Virus record (IMG/VR): IMGVR_UViG_3300032050_000222
Location: 1 to 47,764 of that record
Origin: a virus
Strand: one strand, 5' to 3'
DNA: 47,764 bases
This document shows positions 38,995-46,327 of the stretch, piece by piece (the stretch's first letter is position 1; every line of letters begins with the position of its first letter). Both the position numbers and the translations under genes were made by a program. The notes under the pieces were generated by a model that was given only the letters and a program-made list of their open reading frames with translations, had not been told where the DNA came from and made no database searches.

Positions 38995-39903
38995 ATGGCT
39001 ATTACTCGTTCGCAACTGCTCAAGGAACTTGAGCCCGGACTGAACGCCCTGTTTGGGATGGAGTATGATCGTTACGACAACGAGCATGCCGAAATCTTCG
39101 ACACCGAGACCTCGGATCGTGCGTTCGAAGAAGAAGTGATGCTGTCTGGCTTCGGTCAGGCTCCGGTGAAGGGCGAAGGCTCGGCTATCAGCTATGATAC
39201 CGCTGGCGAAGCCTTCACGGCTCGCTACACCCACAACACCGTCGCGCTGGCGTTTGCGATCACTGAGGAAGCCGTCGAGGACAACCTCTACGACAAGCTC
39301 AGTGCTCGTTACACCCGCGCGTTGGCGCGCAGCATGTCGAACACCAAGCAGGTGACGGCGGCGTCTGTCCTGAACAATGCCTTCTCCTCCAGCTACACTG
39401 GCGGCGACGGCGTGTCTCTGGTCAACTCTGCCCATCCGACGACGGGTGGCGGCAACTGGTCGAACACGCTTGCGACTCAGGCGGACCTGAACGAGACCTC
39501 TCTCGAACAGGCTCTGATCGACATCGCGGCGTTCATCGACGAACGCGGCCTGAAGGTCGCTCTTCGCGGCATGAAACTGATTATCCCCCCGGCTCTTCAG
39601 TTCACCGCCGAGCGTATCCTCAAGTCCGAGCAGCGCACCTCGACCGCTGACAACGATATCAACGCAATCAAGACGGGCGGCTACATGCCGAGCGGCTTTG
39701 CGGTCAACCACTTCCTCACCGATCCGGACGCTTGGTTCGTTAAGACCGACGCCCCGAATGGGATGAAGCACTTCGTGCGTTCGCCCATCAAGACGGCGAT
39801 GGAAGGCGACTTTGACACCGGCAACGTCCGGTACAAGGCTCGCGAGCGTTACAGCTTCGGTTGGTCTGACCCGCGCGCGATGTACGGCTCGCAGGGCGCT
39901 TGA
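38995..39903 (+). CDS. Major capsid protein (HK97 fold, Mu gpT-like)
   Basis: 302 residues, GGAG before the ATG. Sequence landmarks include EEEVMLSGFGQAPVKGEGSA, then YTHNTVALAFAITEEAVEDN, NSAHPTTGGG and a C-terminal RERYSFGWSDPRAMYGSQGA, typical of HK97-fold capsid proteins of this group. It is followed directly by a strong terminator, as is usual for the highly expressed capsid gene. It assembles the icosahedral shell with scaffold and GroES-like help. Confidence 0.92.
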   Translation: MAITRSQLLKELEPGLNALFGMEYDRYDNEHAEIFDTETSDRAFEEEVMLSGFGQAPVKGEGSAISYDTAGEAFTARYTHNTVALAFAITEEAVEDNLYDKLSARYTRALARSMSNTKQVTAASVLNNAFSSSYTGGDGVSLVNSAHPTTGGGNWSNTLATQADLNETSLEQALIDIAAFIDERGLKVALRGMKLIIPPALQFTAERILKSEQRTSTADNDINAIKTGGYMPSGFAVNHFLTDPDAWFVKTDAPNGMKHFVRSPIKTAMEGDFDTGNVRYKARERYSFGWSDPRAMYGSQGA

Positions 39904-39928
39904 TCTCTTGATCTAGCCTCCGAAATAG

Positions 39929-39958
39929 AAAGGGCTGGTATTGTACCAGCCCTTTTTT
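39929..39958 (+). terminator. Rho-independent terminator after the major capsid gene
   Basis: AAAGGGCTGGTA (39929-39940) pairs perfectly with TACCAGCCCTTT (39944-39955) around a TTG loop, followed by a T run. The 12-bp stem is flanked by A and T tracts on either side, so it could stop transcription from both directions. Confidence 0.9.
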
Positions 39959-39968
39959 CATGTATAGT
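39941..39968 (+). promoter_or_regulatory. Weak promoter candidate after the terminator
   Basis: TATAGT (39963-39968) lies 16 bp after TTGTAC (39941-39946), which overlaps the terminator stem. Genes resume at 40023 behind a strong terminator, so some promoter or readthrough is needed. The -35 match is poor. Confidence 0.3.
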
Positions 39969-40022
39969 TAAAGTGTCCCTGACTGCCCAAGGTGGCAGAC
40001 TCGCTCAAGACAGGAGATACAC

Positions 40023-40499
40023 ATGGGCGTTTCAACATTCTCCGGCCCGATCAAGGCTGGCCCGATTAAGTTCACGACAGGCACGACCCTCGGCACCGAT
40101 GTCGCCAACCTCGGCTTCGCGTCCCTGACGCAGTATGAGGCGATCACGCAGGCCACCAACGGCAGCGTGGCTGGCGTCTATACGACCAGCATCGTGATCC
40201 CGGCGGGGAGCATCATCACCGACATTCAGCTCTACGTCACGGCGGTCTGGAGCGGCGCGGCTTCGACCCTCGGCATCGGGACGACGGCCTCGGCTACGGA
40301 CCTGACGGCGGCGGCTGCGGTTGCTGGCGGCACGCTCGGCATCATCACAGCTACGGCGGGCGCTGACGCTACCCGCGTTGGCAAGTGGGCCAACACTGGC
40401 ACCACCGACATCAAGATCGTTGTCACGTCCACCAACACGGGCACGGGCACGGGCTATCTTGCGGTGACTTACGCTCAGACAGGCGTGCTGGTTCCCTAA
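40023..40499 (+). CDS. Head fibre or decoration-type protein, 158 aa
   Basis: AGGAG precedes the ATG. The N-terminus VSTFSGPIKAGPIKFTTGTT is a short beta/loop anchor of the kind found in phage head fibres, followed by a beta-rich Ala/Gly/Thr domain. It is the first gene after the capsid terminator. Probably displayed on the virion surface. Confidence 0.65.
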   Translation: MGVSTFSGPIKAGPIKFTTGTTLGTDVANLGFASLTQYEAITQATNGSVAGVYTTSIVIPAGSIITDIQLYVTAVWSGAASTLGIGTTASATDLTAAAAVAGGTLGIITATAGADATRVGKWANTGTTDIKIVVTSTNTGTGTGYLAVTYAQTGVLVP

Positions 40500-40511
40500 T
40501 AGGAGAGCCTC

Positions 40512-40913
40512 ATGGCTGACGCTGTAACAAGCCAGACGATCTTCGATGGCTCTAAACGAGCCATCATGAAGTTCACGAACATCTCTGACGGCACCGGGGA
40601 AACTGGTGTCGTCAAGGTGGATGTGTCCGCGCTCAACCCCTACAACGGGGCGGTTTGCTCAAGCGTCAACATTGAACGCATTGAGGCTGTCACGATTGGC
40701 ATGGGCGTTGACATCCTATGGGACGCCACGACAGACGCACTGTGTATGACCCTTGGGTCTGACCAGTTCTTTGCGTTCGACTTTTCCCGCTTCAGCGGGA
40801 TTGTGAACAACGCAGGCACTGGAAAGAACGGGGACATCCTCTTTACGACTATCGGGGCTACCGCGGGTGATCGGTACACCATTGTCCTAGAGCTTATTAA
40901 AAACTATGGATGA
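40512..40913 (+). CDS. Head-decoration-like virion protein, 133 aa
   Basis: GGAG precedes the ATG. Beta-rich sequence with DGSKRAIMKFTNISDGTGE and a C-terminal GDRYTIVLELIKNYG. The order (after the capsid and a fibre-like gene) and composition suggest a decoration or connector-associated protein. Its stop overlaps the next start (ATGA). Confidence 0.65.
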   Translation: MADAVTSQTIFDGSKRAIMKFTNISDGTGETGVVKVDVSALNPYNGAVCSSVNIERIEAVTIGMGVDILWDATTDALCMTLGSDQFFAFDFSRFSGIVNNAGTGKNGDILFTTIGATAGDRYTIVLELIKNYG

Positions 40914-41713
40914 GAGGTGTTACCGTGACTCGTCCCCCGTCTTCCGTAACGCGAACAGGCCGCACTGAGCCGTGGGAGCTCCAAGTCTCCCGCGGCCAGA
41001 TACCGTGGCATGAGGCCATCGTCATCTTCGGGTACAATGGCGATGTTGATACGTCGATGGAGACGGTCTGGCCATACGGCGGGCTGCTTGCGTTTCCGAC
41101 GACTGCTTTGCAGATGTCTGTCAGCTCAGAGAACGCGAACGACACGTCTGCCGGAACCGGCGCACGGACGATTTACATCTCCGGCCTTGACGCAAACAGC
41201 AACACTGTTTCCGAGACAGTCTCAATGAACGGCCAGACGGCTGTTACGACTGCAAACTCTTACCTCCACATCAACCAGTGCTATGTGGCGACGGCGGGAT
41301 CTTTGGACTCCGCCGCAGGCTCAATCTACATCGGTACTGGGACAGTGACGCTGGGCGTACCTGCGACCGTATATGACGTAATTCAGTACGACTACAACAC
41401 GCGGATCACTGGCAGCTATACGGTCCCCGCGGGCTACACTGGATACGTATCGCAAGGTCTCTTCTCGTCCGGTCAGTCCTCTGGGTCCGGCCCTGTGACG
41501 GGTCGTCTAGTGACCCGTGGGCTGGATGAAATCAGACGTACAGCTGCAATCGTCACGATCAACAACGGCGCGGCTGACTACACGTTTGAATATCCTCTGG
41601 CTATTCCAGAGAAGACAACTGTTGAGGCGCAGGCTATTGGCACTGGCAATAACAACGCCTGCTCCTCTATGTTCATTCTTGTTCTCATAAAGAATGACGC
41701 GGGGACCCCCTGA
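40910..41713 (+). CDS. Beta-rich virion protein, 267 aa
   Basis: Start overlaps the previous stop by 4 nt; an in-frame GTG 15 nt later, behind GAGAGG, is an alternative. Contains long beta stretches such as GTGARTIYISGLDANSNTV and ADYTFEYPLAIPEKTTVE with many Thr, Ser and Gly. Looks like a surface or fibre protein. Its stop overlaps the DUF6321-like start (TGATG). Confidence 0.65.
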   Translation: MRGVTVTRPPSSVTRTGRTEPWELQVSRGQIPWHEAIVIFGYNGDVDTSMETVWPYGGLLAFPTTALQMSVSSENANDTSAGTGARTIYISGLDANSNTVSETVSMNGQTAVTTANSYLHINQCYVATAGSLDSAAGSIYIGTGTVTLGVPATVYDVIQYDYNTRITGSYTVPAGYTGYVSQGLFSSGQSSGSGPVTGRLVTRGLDEIRRTAAIVTINNGAADYTFEYPLAIPEKTTVEAQAIGTGNNNACSSMFILVLIKNDAGTP

Positions 41714-41997
41714 TGGCTAAGGGCATGGGCATCAAGACTTCTGTCAAATCCGGCAACTTTCGTCCGACGAAGGCTGGGGCTGGTATGACAGAAAAGGGTG
41801 TCAAGGCTTATCGTAAGGCCAATCCGGGCTCGAAGCTTTCCACGGCTGTCACGGAAGACAGTCCAAAAGGCAAGCGTGCCGCTCGCAGAAAGTCCTTCTG
41901 CGCGAGATCCGCTGGTCAGGCAAAGATGTTTCCTGAAGCAGCAAAGAACCCCAACAGCCGTTTGAACCAAGCTCGCAAACGGTGGAAGTGCAAGTAA
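41713..41997 (+). CDS. DUF6321-like small basic protein
   Basis: 94 residues. The block GAGMTEKGVKAYRKANPGSK, then TAVTEDSPKGKRAARRKSFC and ARSAGQ is the DUF6321 signature seen in many marine and freshwater phages. Very basic; C-terminus KRWKCK. Probably binds nucleic acid or is packaged in the virion. First of six small basic genes. Confidence 0.8.
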   Translation: MAKGMGIKTSVKSGNFRPTKAGAGMTEKGVKAYRKANPGSKLSTAVTEDSPKGKRAARRKSFCARSAGQAKMFPEAAKNPNSRLNQARKRWKCK

Positions 41998-42009
41998 GGG
42001 AGAATCCAG

Positions 42010-42312
42010 ATGGCTATGACTCGTGGTGGAATGGGCAAGGAAATGGCTGGCGCTCGCATGAAGAAGCGCGCTATGGGCGCGTCTCGTCAGGGCAAGAAGA
42101 CGCCTCCGGCGATGATGCCCCCTGAGATGGCGATGGCTGCGCCCTCGATGGCTATGAAGAAGGGCGGCATGGCTGAAAAGAAGATGATGGGCGGCGGCAT
42201 GGCCTCCAAGAAAATGATGGGCATGAAGAAGGGCGGCATGGCTAAGAAGGGCATGAAGAAGGGCGGCATGGCCCTGATGATTGTCCTCGGCGGGAAGAAG
42301 GGCAAGAAGTGA
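42010..42312 (+). CDS. Met/Lys/Gly-rich KGGM-repeat protein
   Basis: 100 residues, nearly all Met, Lys, Gly and Ala. MKKGGMA recurs four times (around residues 49, 72, 78 and 83), with MMGGGMASKKMMGM in between. No globular domain is expected. Low-complexity basic proteins of this type cluster in the virion blocks of some phages; function unknown. Confidence 0.65.
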   Translation: MAMTRGGMGKEMAGARMKKRAMGASRQGKKTPPAMMPPEMAMAAPSMAMKKGGMAEKKMMGGGMASKKMMGMKKGGMAKKGMKKGGMALMIVLGGKKGKK

Positions 42313-42503
42313 AGACACCTGTCAAAAAGAGCAAGGTTAACGCTGCCGGGAACTACACTAAACCCGACATGCGGAAATCTCTTTTTGAAAAGATCAAAGC
42401 TTCAAGCGTGCAGGGCACCGCCGCAGGGCAGTGGTCTGCACGCAAGGCCCAGCTCCTAGCGAAGCAGTACAAGGCTAAGGGCGGGGGCTATAAAGGCAAA
42501 TGA
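42309..42503 (+). CDS. Small basic protein, 64 aa
   Basis: GTG start overlapping the previous stop (GTGA). Sequence KSKVNAAGNYTKPDMRKSLF then TAAGQWSARKAQLLAKQYKA is conserved-looking and strongly basic, ending GGGYKGK. I recall similar short proteins in marine phages but give no role. Its end overlaps the next start by 4 nt. Confidence 0.7.
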   Translation: MKTPVKKSKVNAAGNYTKPDMRKSLFEKIKASSVQGTAAGQWSARKAQLLAKQYKAKGGGYKGK

Positions 42504-42745
42504 AGAAGACGCAGCAATCCCTGAAGGCGTGGACGGCGCAGAAGTGGCGCACGAAATCCGGGAAACCCTCCAGCCAGACTGGCGAGAGGTATCTCCCGGA
42601 GGCTGCCATCAAGTCCCTGTCCCCACAGGAGTATGCTGCGACTACCCGATCCAAGCGGGCGGGCAAGGCCGCTGGCAAGCAGTTTGTGAAGCAGCCCAAG
42701 GGCGTGGCTAGTAAGGTCAAGCCCTTCCGGAAGAAGGGTTTCTGA
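42500..42745 (+). CDS. DUF5872-like small basic protein
   Basis: 81 residues. SLKAWTAQKWRTKSGKPS, then GERYLPEAAIKSLSP and ATTRSKRAGKAAGKQFVKQP match the DUF5872 pattern. Very basic (KPFRKKGF at the end). Start overlaps the previous stop. Possibly a DNA-binding, virion-packaged protein. Confidence 0.78.
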   Translation: MKKTQQSLKAWTAQKWRTKSGKPSSQTGERYLPEAAIKSLSPQEYAATTRSKRAGKAAGKQFVKQPKGVASKVKPFRKKGF

Positions 42746-42746
42746 T

Positions 42747-42917
42747 ATGGCGAAGGCCCCGACCAAGGGACAGAAGAAGGTCCGCAAGGTCCTAAAGGAG
42801 TTCAAGGAGGGCACCCTCCACTCCGGCAAGAAGGGCCCTGTCGTCAAATCTCGCAAACAGGCTATCGCCATCGCTCTGTCTGAGGCTGGCATGTCTAAGT
42901 CAAGGAAGGGAAAGTAA
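42747..42917 (+). CDS. DUF6496-like small basic protein, 56 aa
   Basis: Starts 1 nt after the DUF5872-like gene. The sequence KVLKEFKEGTLHSGKKG followed by VVKSRKQAIAIALSEAGMS is the DUF6496 core and is almost the whole protein. Strongly basic. Role unknown; the family recurs beside DUF5872 and DUF6321 genes. Confidence 0.8.
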   Translation: MAKAPTKGQKKVRKVLKEFKEGTLHSGKKGPVVKSRKQAIAIALSEAGMSKSRKGK

Positions 42918-42918
42918 G

Positions 42919-43263
42919 ATGCCTCGCAACAAGAACTACAACCGTCCTGCCCAGATCACCGACGCGGTTCGCCGCGAGGAGTTGATGAAGAGGGAGCGGG
43001 ATATCCGCGAGCGCCCGACCGACGACAACATCTCCCCTTCTGAGAGGGAGAAGATGAGGCGTATGATTGAGGAGGACTCTTTTGCGGAAGATATGTCTTC
43101 GTCAAGCAGCGATGATATGAGGCGCATGGCGGACGTTGAGTCCTATCGCGACGAGGCGTATGCCAAAGGCGGCATGGTCAAGAAGAAAAAGTACGCCATG
43201 GGCGGCTCCGTCCGTGGCGGCGGCATCGCCATCAAGGGCATCGGTAAAGGCAAGGTTTGCTGA
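42919..43263 (+). CDS. Small basic protein with GGGIAIKGIGKG tail
   Basis: 114 residues, GGGAAAG before the ATG. The N-terminal half is charged and helical (PSEREKMRRMIEEDSFAEDM). The C-terminal 35 residues, AKGGMVKKKKYAMGGSVR and then GGGIAIKGIGKGKVC, belong to a glycine/lysine tail seen in several phage structural-block proteins. Last of the six basic genes. Confidence 0.7.
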   Translation: MPRNKNYNRPAQITDAVRREELMKRERDIRERPTDDNISPSEREKMRRMIEEDSFAEDMSSSSSDDMRRMADVESYRDEAYAKGGMVKKKKYAMGGSVRGGGIAIKGIGKGKVC

Positions 43264-43265
43264 CA

Positions 43266-43952
43266 ATGGCTGTCTCTGGGACCAAGACATTCGAGCTTGA
43301 TGTAGGCGACTACATCGAAGAAGCGTTCGAGCGGTGCGGACTTGAGATCCGCACTGGGTACGATCAGCGTACCGCTCGTCGCAGCTTGAACCTCTTGCTC
43401 GCAGAGTGGGCTAACCGGGGTCTCAACCAGTGGACCATTGAGCGGGTTACGATCCCGGTTAACTCGACGACCGCCAGCTATACGCTCCCCCAGACTGTCA
43501 TCGACTTTCTGTCAGTCGTCTGCCGTATGCCTACGGGCGTCGGCACGACTTCTCAGGTCGATCTGACAGTTGACCGTATTAGCCGGGATTACTACCTCAA
43601 CATCCCGAATAAGCTGTCTCAAGGTCGCCCCGTTCAGTACGTGGTTGATCGTCAGATCACCCCTGTTCTGTATGTCTGGCCCACGCCAGACCAGAACTAT
43701 GATCTGATCGTGGACCGTCTTGTTCGTATGGATGATGCGGCTGCGGGTGCAAATACCCTTCAAGTCCCCTTTCGTTTCTACCCCTGCCTTGCGGCAGGGC
43801 TCGCTTATTACATCGCCATGAAGAAGGCTCCGGAGCGTGTGCAGCTGTTGAAGGCTGTGTACGAAGAGGAGTTTGATCGTGCGATGAGCGAGGACCGTGA
43901 TCGCGCGTCTCTGTCTCTTACTCCGGTGAGAGACTGGTATCGGGTGGTGTGA
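43266..43952 (+). CDS. Head-to-tail adaptor/connector protein, 228 aa
   Basis: ATG at 43266; the longer frame from a TTG is less likely. DVGDYIEEAFERCGLEIRTG, then RRSLNLLLAEWANRGLNQWT and a beta-rich C-terminus resemble the phage connector (P22 gp4-like, tubular) family. It would form the ring joining portal to tail. Conserved AYYIAMKKAPERVQLLKAVY near the end. Confidence 0.75.
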   Translation: MAVSGTKTFELDVGDYIEEAFERCGLEIRTGYDQRTARRSLNLLLAEWANRGLNQWTIERVTIPVNSTTASYTLPQTVIDFLSVVCRMPTGVGTTSQVDLTVDRISRDYYLNIPNKLSQGRPVQYVVDRQITPVLYVWPTPDQNYDLIVDRLVRMDDAAAGANTLQVPFRFYPCLAAGLAYYIAMKKAPERVQLLKAVYEEEFDRAMSEDRDRASLSLTPVRDWYRVV

Positions 43953-43953
43953 G

Positions 43954-44259
43954 ATGGCTAGGTTTGCACAAGGCTTCGCCTCATACGCCATCTGTGACAG
44001 ATGCGGCCTTCAGTATCCGTACACGACGCTAAAGAAGCAGTGGAACGGCTTCAAGAACTGCATCGAGTGCTGGGACGCTAAGCATCCCCAGCTTGAACCC
44101 ATTTATCCCCCGACCGAGCCGCAGGCTCTCTTTGAGCCGCGTCCTGATCGCACTGAGCCGATGGATGTGCCTGTTGGACAGGAGATCTTCCCGTTCATCC
44201 AGCACACCAGCCTTCAGGGCATCACCTCTGTCGGGACTGTAACGGTGGAGATCACCTGA
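43954..44259 (+). CDS. Zinc-ribbon virion-block protein, 101 aa
   Basis: The core YAICDRCGLQYPYTTLKKQW followed by CIECWD carries two CxxC pairs that should bind one zinc. The C-terminal half is extended and Pro-rich. Proteins with this exact layout sit between adaptor genes in several phages as far as I recall. Begins 1 nt after the previous gene. Confidence 0.75.
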   Translation: MARFAQGFASYAICDRCGLQYPYTTLKKQWNGFKNCIECWDAKHPQLEPIYPPTEPQALFEPRPDRTEPMDVPVGQEIFPFIQHTSLQGITSVGTVTVEIT

Positions 44260-44260
44260 C

Positions 44261-44896
44261 ATGGGATGGACCTACAGCACTCTGGTGCAGGCGATTGAGG
44301 ACTTCACTGAATACAGTGAGGCGAGCTTCGTCAGCAACATCAACACGTTCATCCAGAACTGCGAAGAGCGGATACTCTACTCCGTCGATCTGGATGTGTT
44401 CCGCAAGAACGTGTCTGGCACCACCACGTCTGGGAATCAGTATCTTGCTGCCCCAACGGATTTCCGTGCGCCGTTCTCTCTGAGCGTTACGTCAAATGGG
44501 TCGAAGATATTCCTCCTGAACAAGGACGTGGAATATCTCCAAGAGTACAACCCAACTGGGGCTACCGGAGTTCCAAAGTATTATTCGCTCTTTGACGTGA
44601 ATAACTTCATCCTTGCCCCAGTACCGAACGCGAACCTGCCTGTGGAGTTGCATTACTGGTACGAGCCGGAGTCGATTGTCACGGCGGGAACGACTTGGAT
44701 CGGAGACAACGCCGAGCAGGCCCTTCTCTATGGCAGCTTGTTCGAGGCTTATACCTACATGAAGGGCGAGCCTGAGATACTCAACCTATACAATCAGCGT
44801 TTCGCGGAAGCCTTGACCCGTCTGAAGAACTACGGCGAAGGACGCGAGAACGTCGATGCCTATCGCGACGGCCTCATCAGAATAAAGGCTACCTGA
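44261..44896 (+). CDS. Tail tubular or head-completion protein, 211 aa
   Basis: Begins 1 nt after the zinc-ribbon gene. The helical N-terminus (TLVQAIEDFTEYSEASFV) with ERILYSVDLDVFRKN, then a beta core and LPVELHYWYEPESI, matches the phage adaptor family that forms the nozzle or second connector ring. C-terminus helical. Confidence 0.72.
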   Translation: MGWTYSTLVQAIEDFTEYSEASFVSNINTFIQNCEERILYSVDLDVFRKNVSGTTTSGNQYLAAPTDFRAPFSLSVTSNGSKIFLLNKDVEYLQEYNPTGATGVPKYYSLFDVNNFILAPVPNANLPVELHYWYEPESIVTAGTTWIGDNAEQALLYGSLFEAYTYMKGEPEILNLYNQRFAEALTRLKNYGEGRENVDAYRDGLIRIKAT

Positions 44897-44897
44897 G

Positions 44898-45188
44898 ATG
44901 TTCGTTAATGCAGCCGAAACTGGCGTGTTCAAGGTTGACGTATCGACGACGACTAATGGGGGTCATCCCCCGGAGTTCTGGGCGAAGAGGTGTGCTGAGC
45001 GGCTTATTTCGGTGGCCGACTCTGCCCCTCCTGCCCTGCGTGAGCAGGCACAAGCCTTCAAGGATCAAATGGAGCAGGTTGTGCTGTTTCACATGAAACG
45101 TGCTATACAGAGCGATAGATCAACGGTCGGTCATATGTTGGCCGAGGCGGGGCAGCCCAATCTTGCCGAACTCGTGAGGAGAGTCTGA
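44898..45188 (+). CDS. Conserved small tail-block protein, 96 aa
   Basis: GHPPEFWAKRCAERLISVAD then APPALREQAQAFKDQMEQVV is a pattern I recall as conserved in phage structural blocks. Mostly helical; function unknown. Overlaps the next start by 1 nt. It contains a near-parS sequence at 45085-45100, noted separately. Confidence 0.7.
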   Translation: MFVNAAETGVFKVDVSTTTNGGHPPEFWAKRCAERLISVADSAPPALREQAQAFKDQMEQVVLFHMKRAIQSDRSTVGHMLAEAGQPNLAELVRRV

Positions 45189-45640
45189 TGGCCTTTACCG
45201 GGAACTTTATGTGCACCAGCTTCAAGCAGCAGCTGCTTGAAGGCGCTCACGACTTCCGATCCTCGGGCGGCGATGTTTTCTATATCGCGCTTTATACGAA
45301 CAGCGCCTCCTTCACGGCGGCCACGACGGCGTATACGTCCACCAACGAGATCACCAATACGTCTGGCACCGCCTATGTTGCCGGTGGGGCGATCCTCGGC
45401 AACGTAAACCCGTCCACCTCGGGCACGACCGCCCTGACGGACTTCGCTGACGAAACGTGGTCCAGCGCCTCTTTCACGGCGCGCGGGGCGATGATCTACA
45501 ACAGCACCCCGGCTCACACCTACACGAACCCCTCGGTCGTTATCCTTGACTTCGGCTCGGATAAGACGGCTTCGGCTGGCGATTTCACCGTCGTGTTCCC
45601 AACGGCGGACGCGAGCAACGCAATCATTCGCATTGCGTGA
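45188..45640 (+). CDS. Tail-fibre-type beta-rich protein, 150 aa
   Basis: GAGGAGAG precedes the ATG. Sequence MAFTGNFMCTSFKQQLLEG followed by a long Thr/Ser/Ala beta region with DVFYIALYTNSASFTAATTA. This fits a phage tail or virion decoration domain, as found next to tail fibres in many marine phages. Confidence 0.7.
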   Translation: MAFTGNFMCTSFKQQLLEGAHDFRSSGGDVFYIALYTNSASFTAATTAYTSTNEITNTSGTAYVAGGAILGNVNPSTSGTTALTDFADETWSSASFTARGAMIYNSTPAHTYTNPSVVILDFGSDKTASAGDFTVVFPTADASNAIIRIA

Positions 45641-45646
45641 TGAGCC

Positions 45647-46318
45647 GTGACCGATGCTGTCGTAGCCTTTGAAGGATGGTCGCGTTCTGCCGGATGGGGT
45701 GAACTCCCGTTCGGTGAGGGCGCGGTCGTCATCGGGCTTGCGACGGGCGAGATCGGAAGTGTCACCGTAGCGGGAGGGGCTTCGGCTTCAGTTACGGGTG
45801 TCGAGGCGACGGCGGCTGTCGGTACGGTCGCCGTCGTTCTTTTTGCAAACGTCTCGGTTACGGGAGTTGAGGGCACAGGCGCTGTTGGAAGCGTCAATGT
45901 AGACATCGGCGGAGACGTTTCGGTTCAGGGTGTCGCTGGTACTGGCGAGGTCGGAACCGTTTCGGCCATTGTCAGCGTGACAGCAGCTGTCAGCGGCGTT
46001 GCTGGTACGGGTGAGGTCGGCACGGCGGACGCGACGGGCACTGCGGTCGTGGGTGTGACAGGTGTCGCCGGTACTGGCGGGGTGGGCACCGCCACGACAT
46101 ACTTTGTGATCTACGTCCCGGTGACTGGCGTCTCCGCAACGGCGTCTGTTGGGTCGGTCACTGTCTTTACAACAACGAACGTCTTTGTTGCAGGCGTTTC
46201 TGCAACAGGTTATGTTGGACAGGTCCTTGTCTGGGGACAGATTATCCCCAACCAGAACCCGAGTTGGAACGGAATATCGCCCGCCCAGTCGCCAAACTGG
46301 ACCGAGATTGCCGCTTAG
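45647..46318 (+). CDS. Beta-repeat tail protein, 223 aa
   Basis: GTG start. Residues ~38-195 contain about seven repeats of roughly 20 residues with the core VTGV-x-ATG-x-VG-x-V (for example SVTGVEGTGAVGSV and GVAGTGEVGTV). Such repeats would stack as a beta-helix or fibrous domain. C-terminus NPSWNGISPAQSPNWTEIAA is a typical short structured cap. Likely a tail fibre or fibre-adaptor. Confidence 0.65.
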   Translation: MTDAVVAFEGWSRSAGWGELPFGEGAVVIGLATGEIGSVTVAGGASASVTGVEATAAVGTVAVVLFANVSVTGVEGTGAVGSVNVDIGGDVSVQGVAGTGEVGTVSAIVSVTAAVSGVAGTGEVGTADATGTAVVGVTGVAGTGGVGTATTYFVIYVPVTGVSATASVGSVTVFTTTNVFVAGVSATGYVGQVLVWGQIIPNQNPSWNGISPAQSPNWTEIAA

Positions 46319-46327
46319 GAGACTTGA

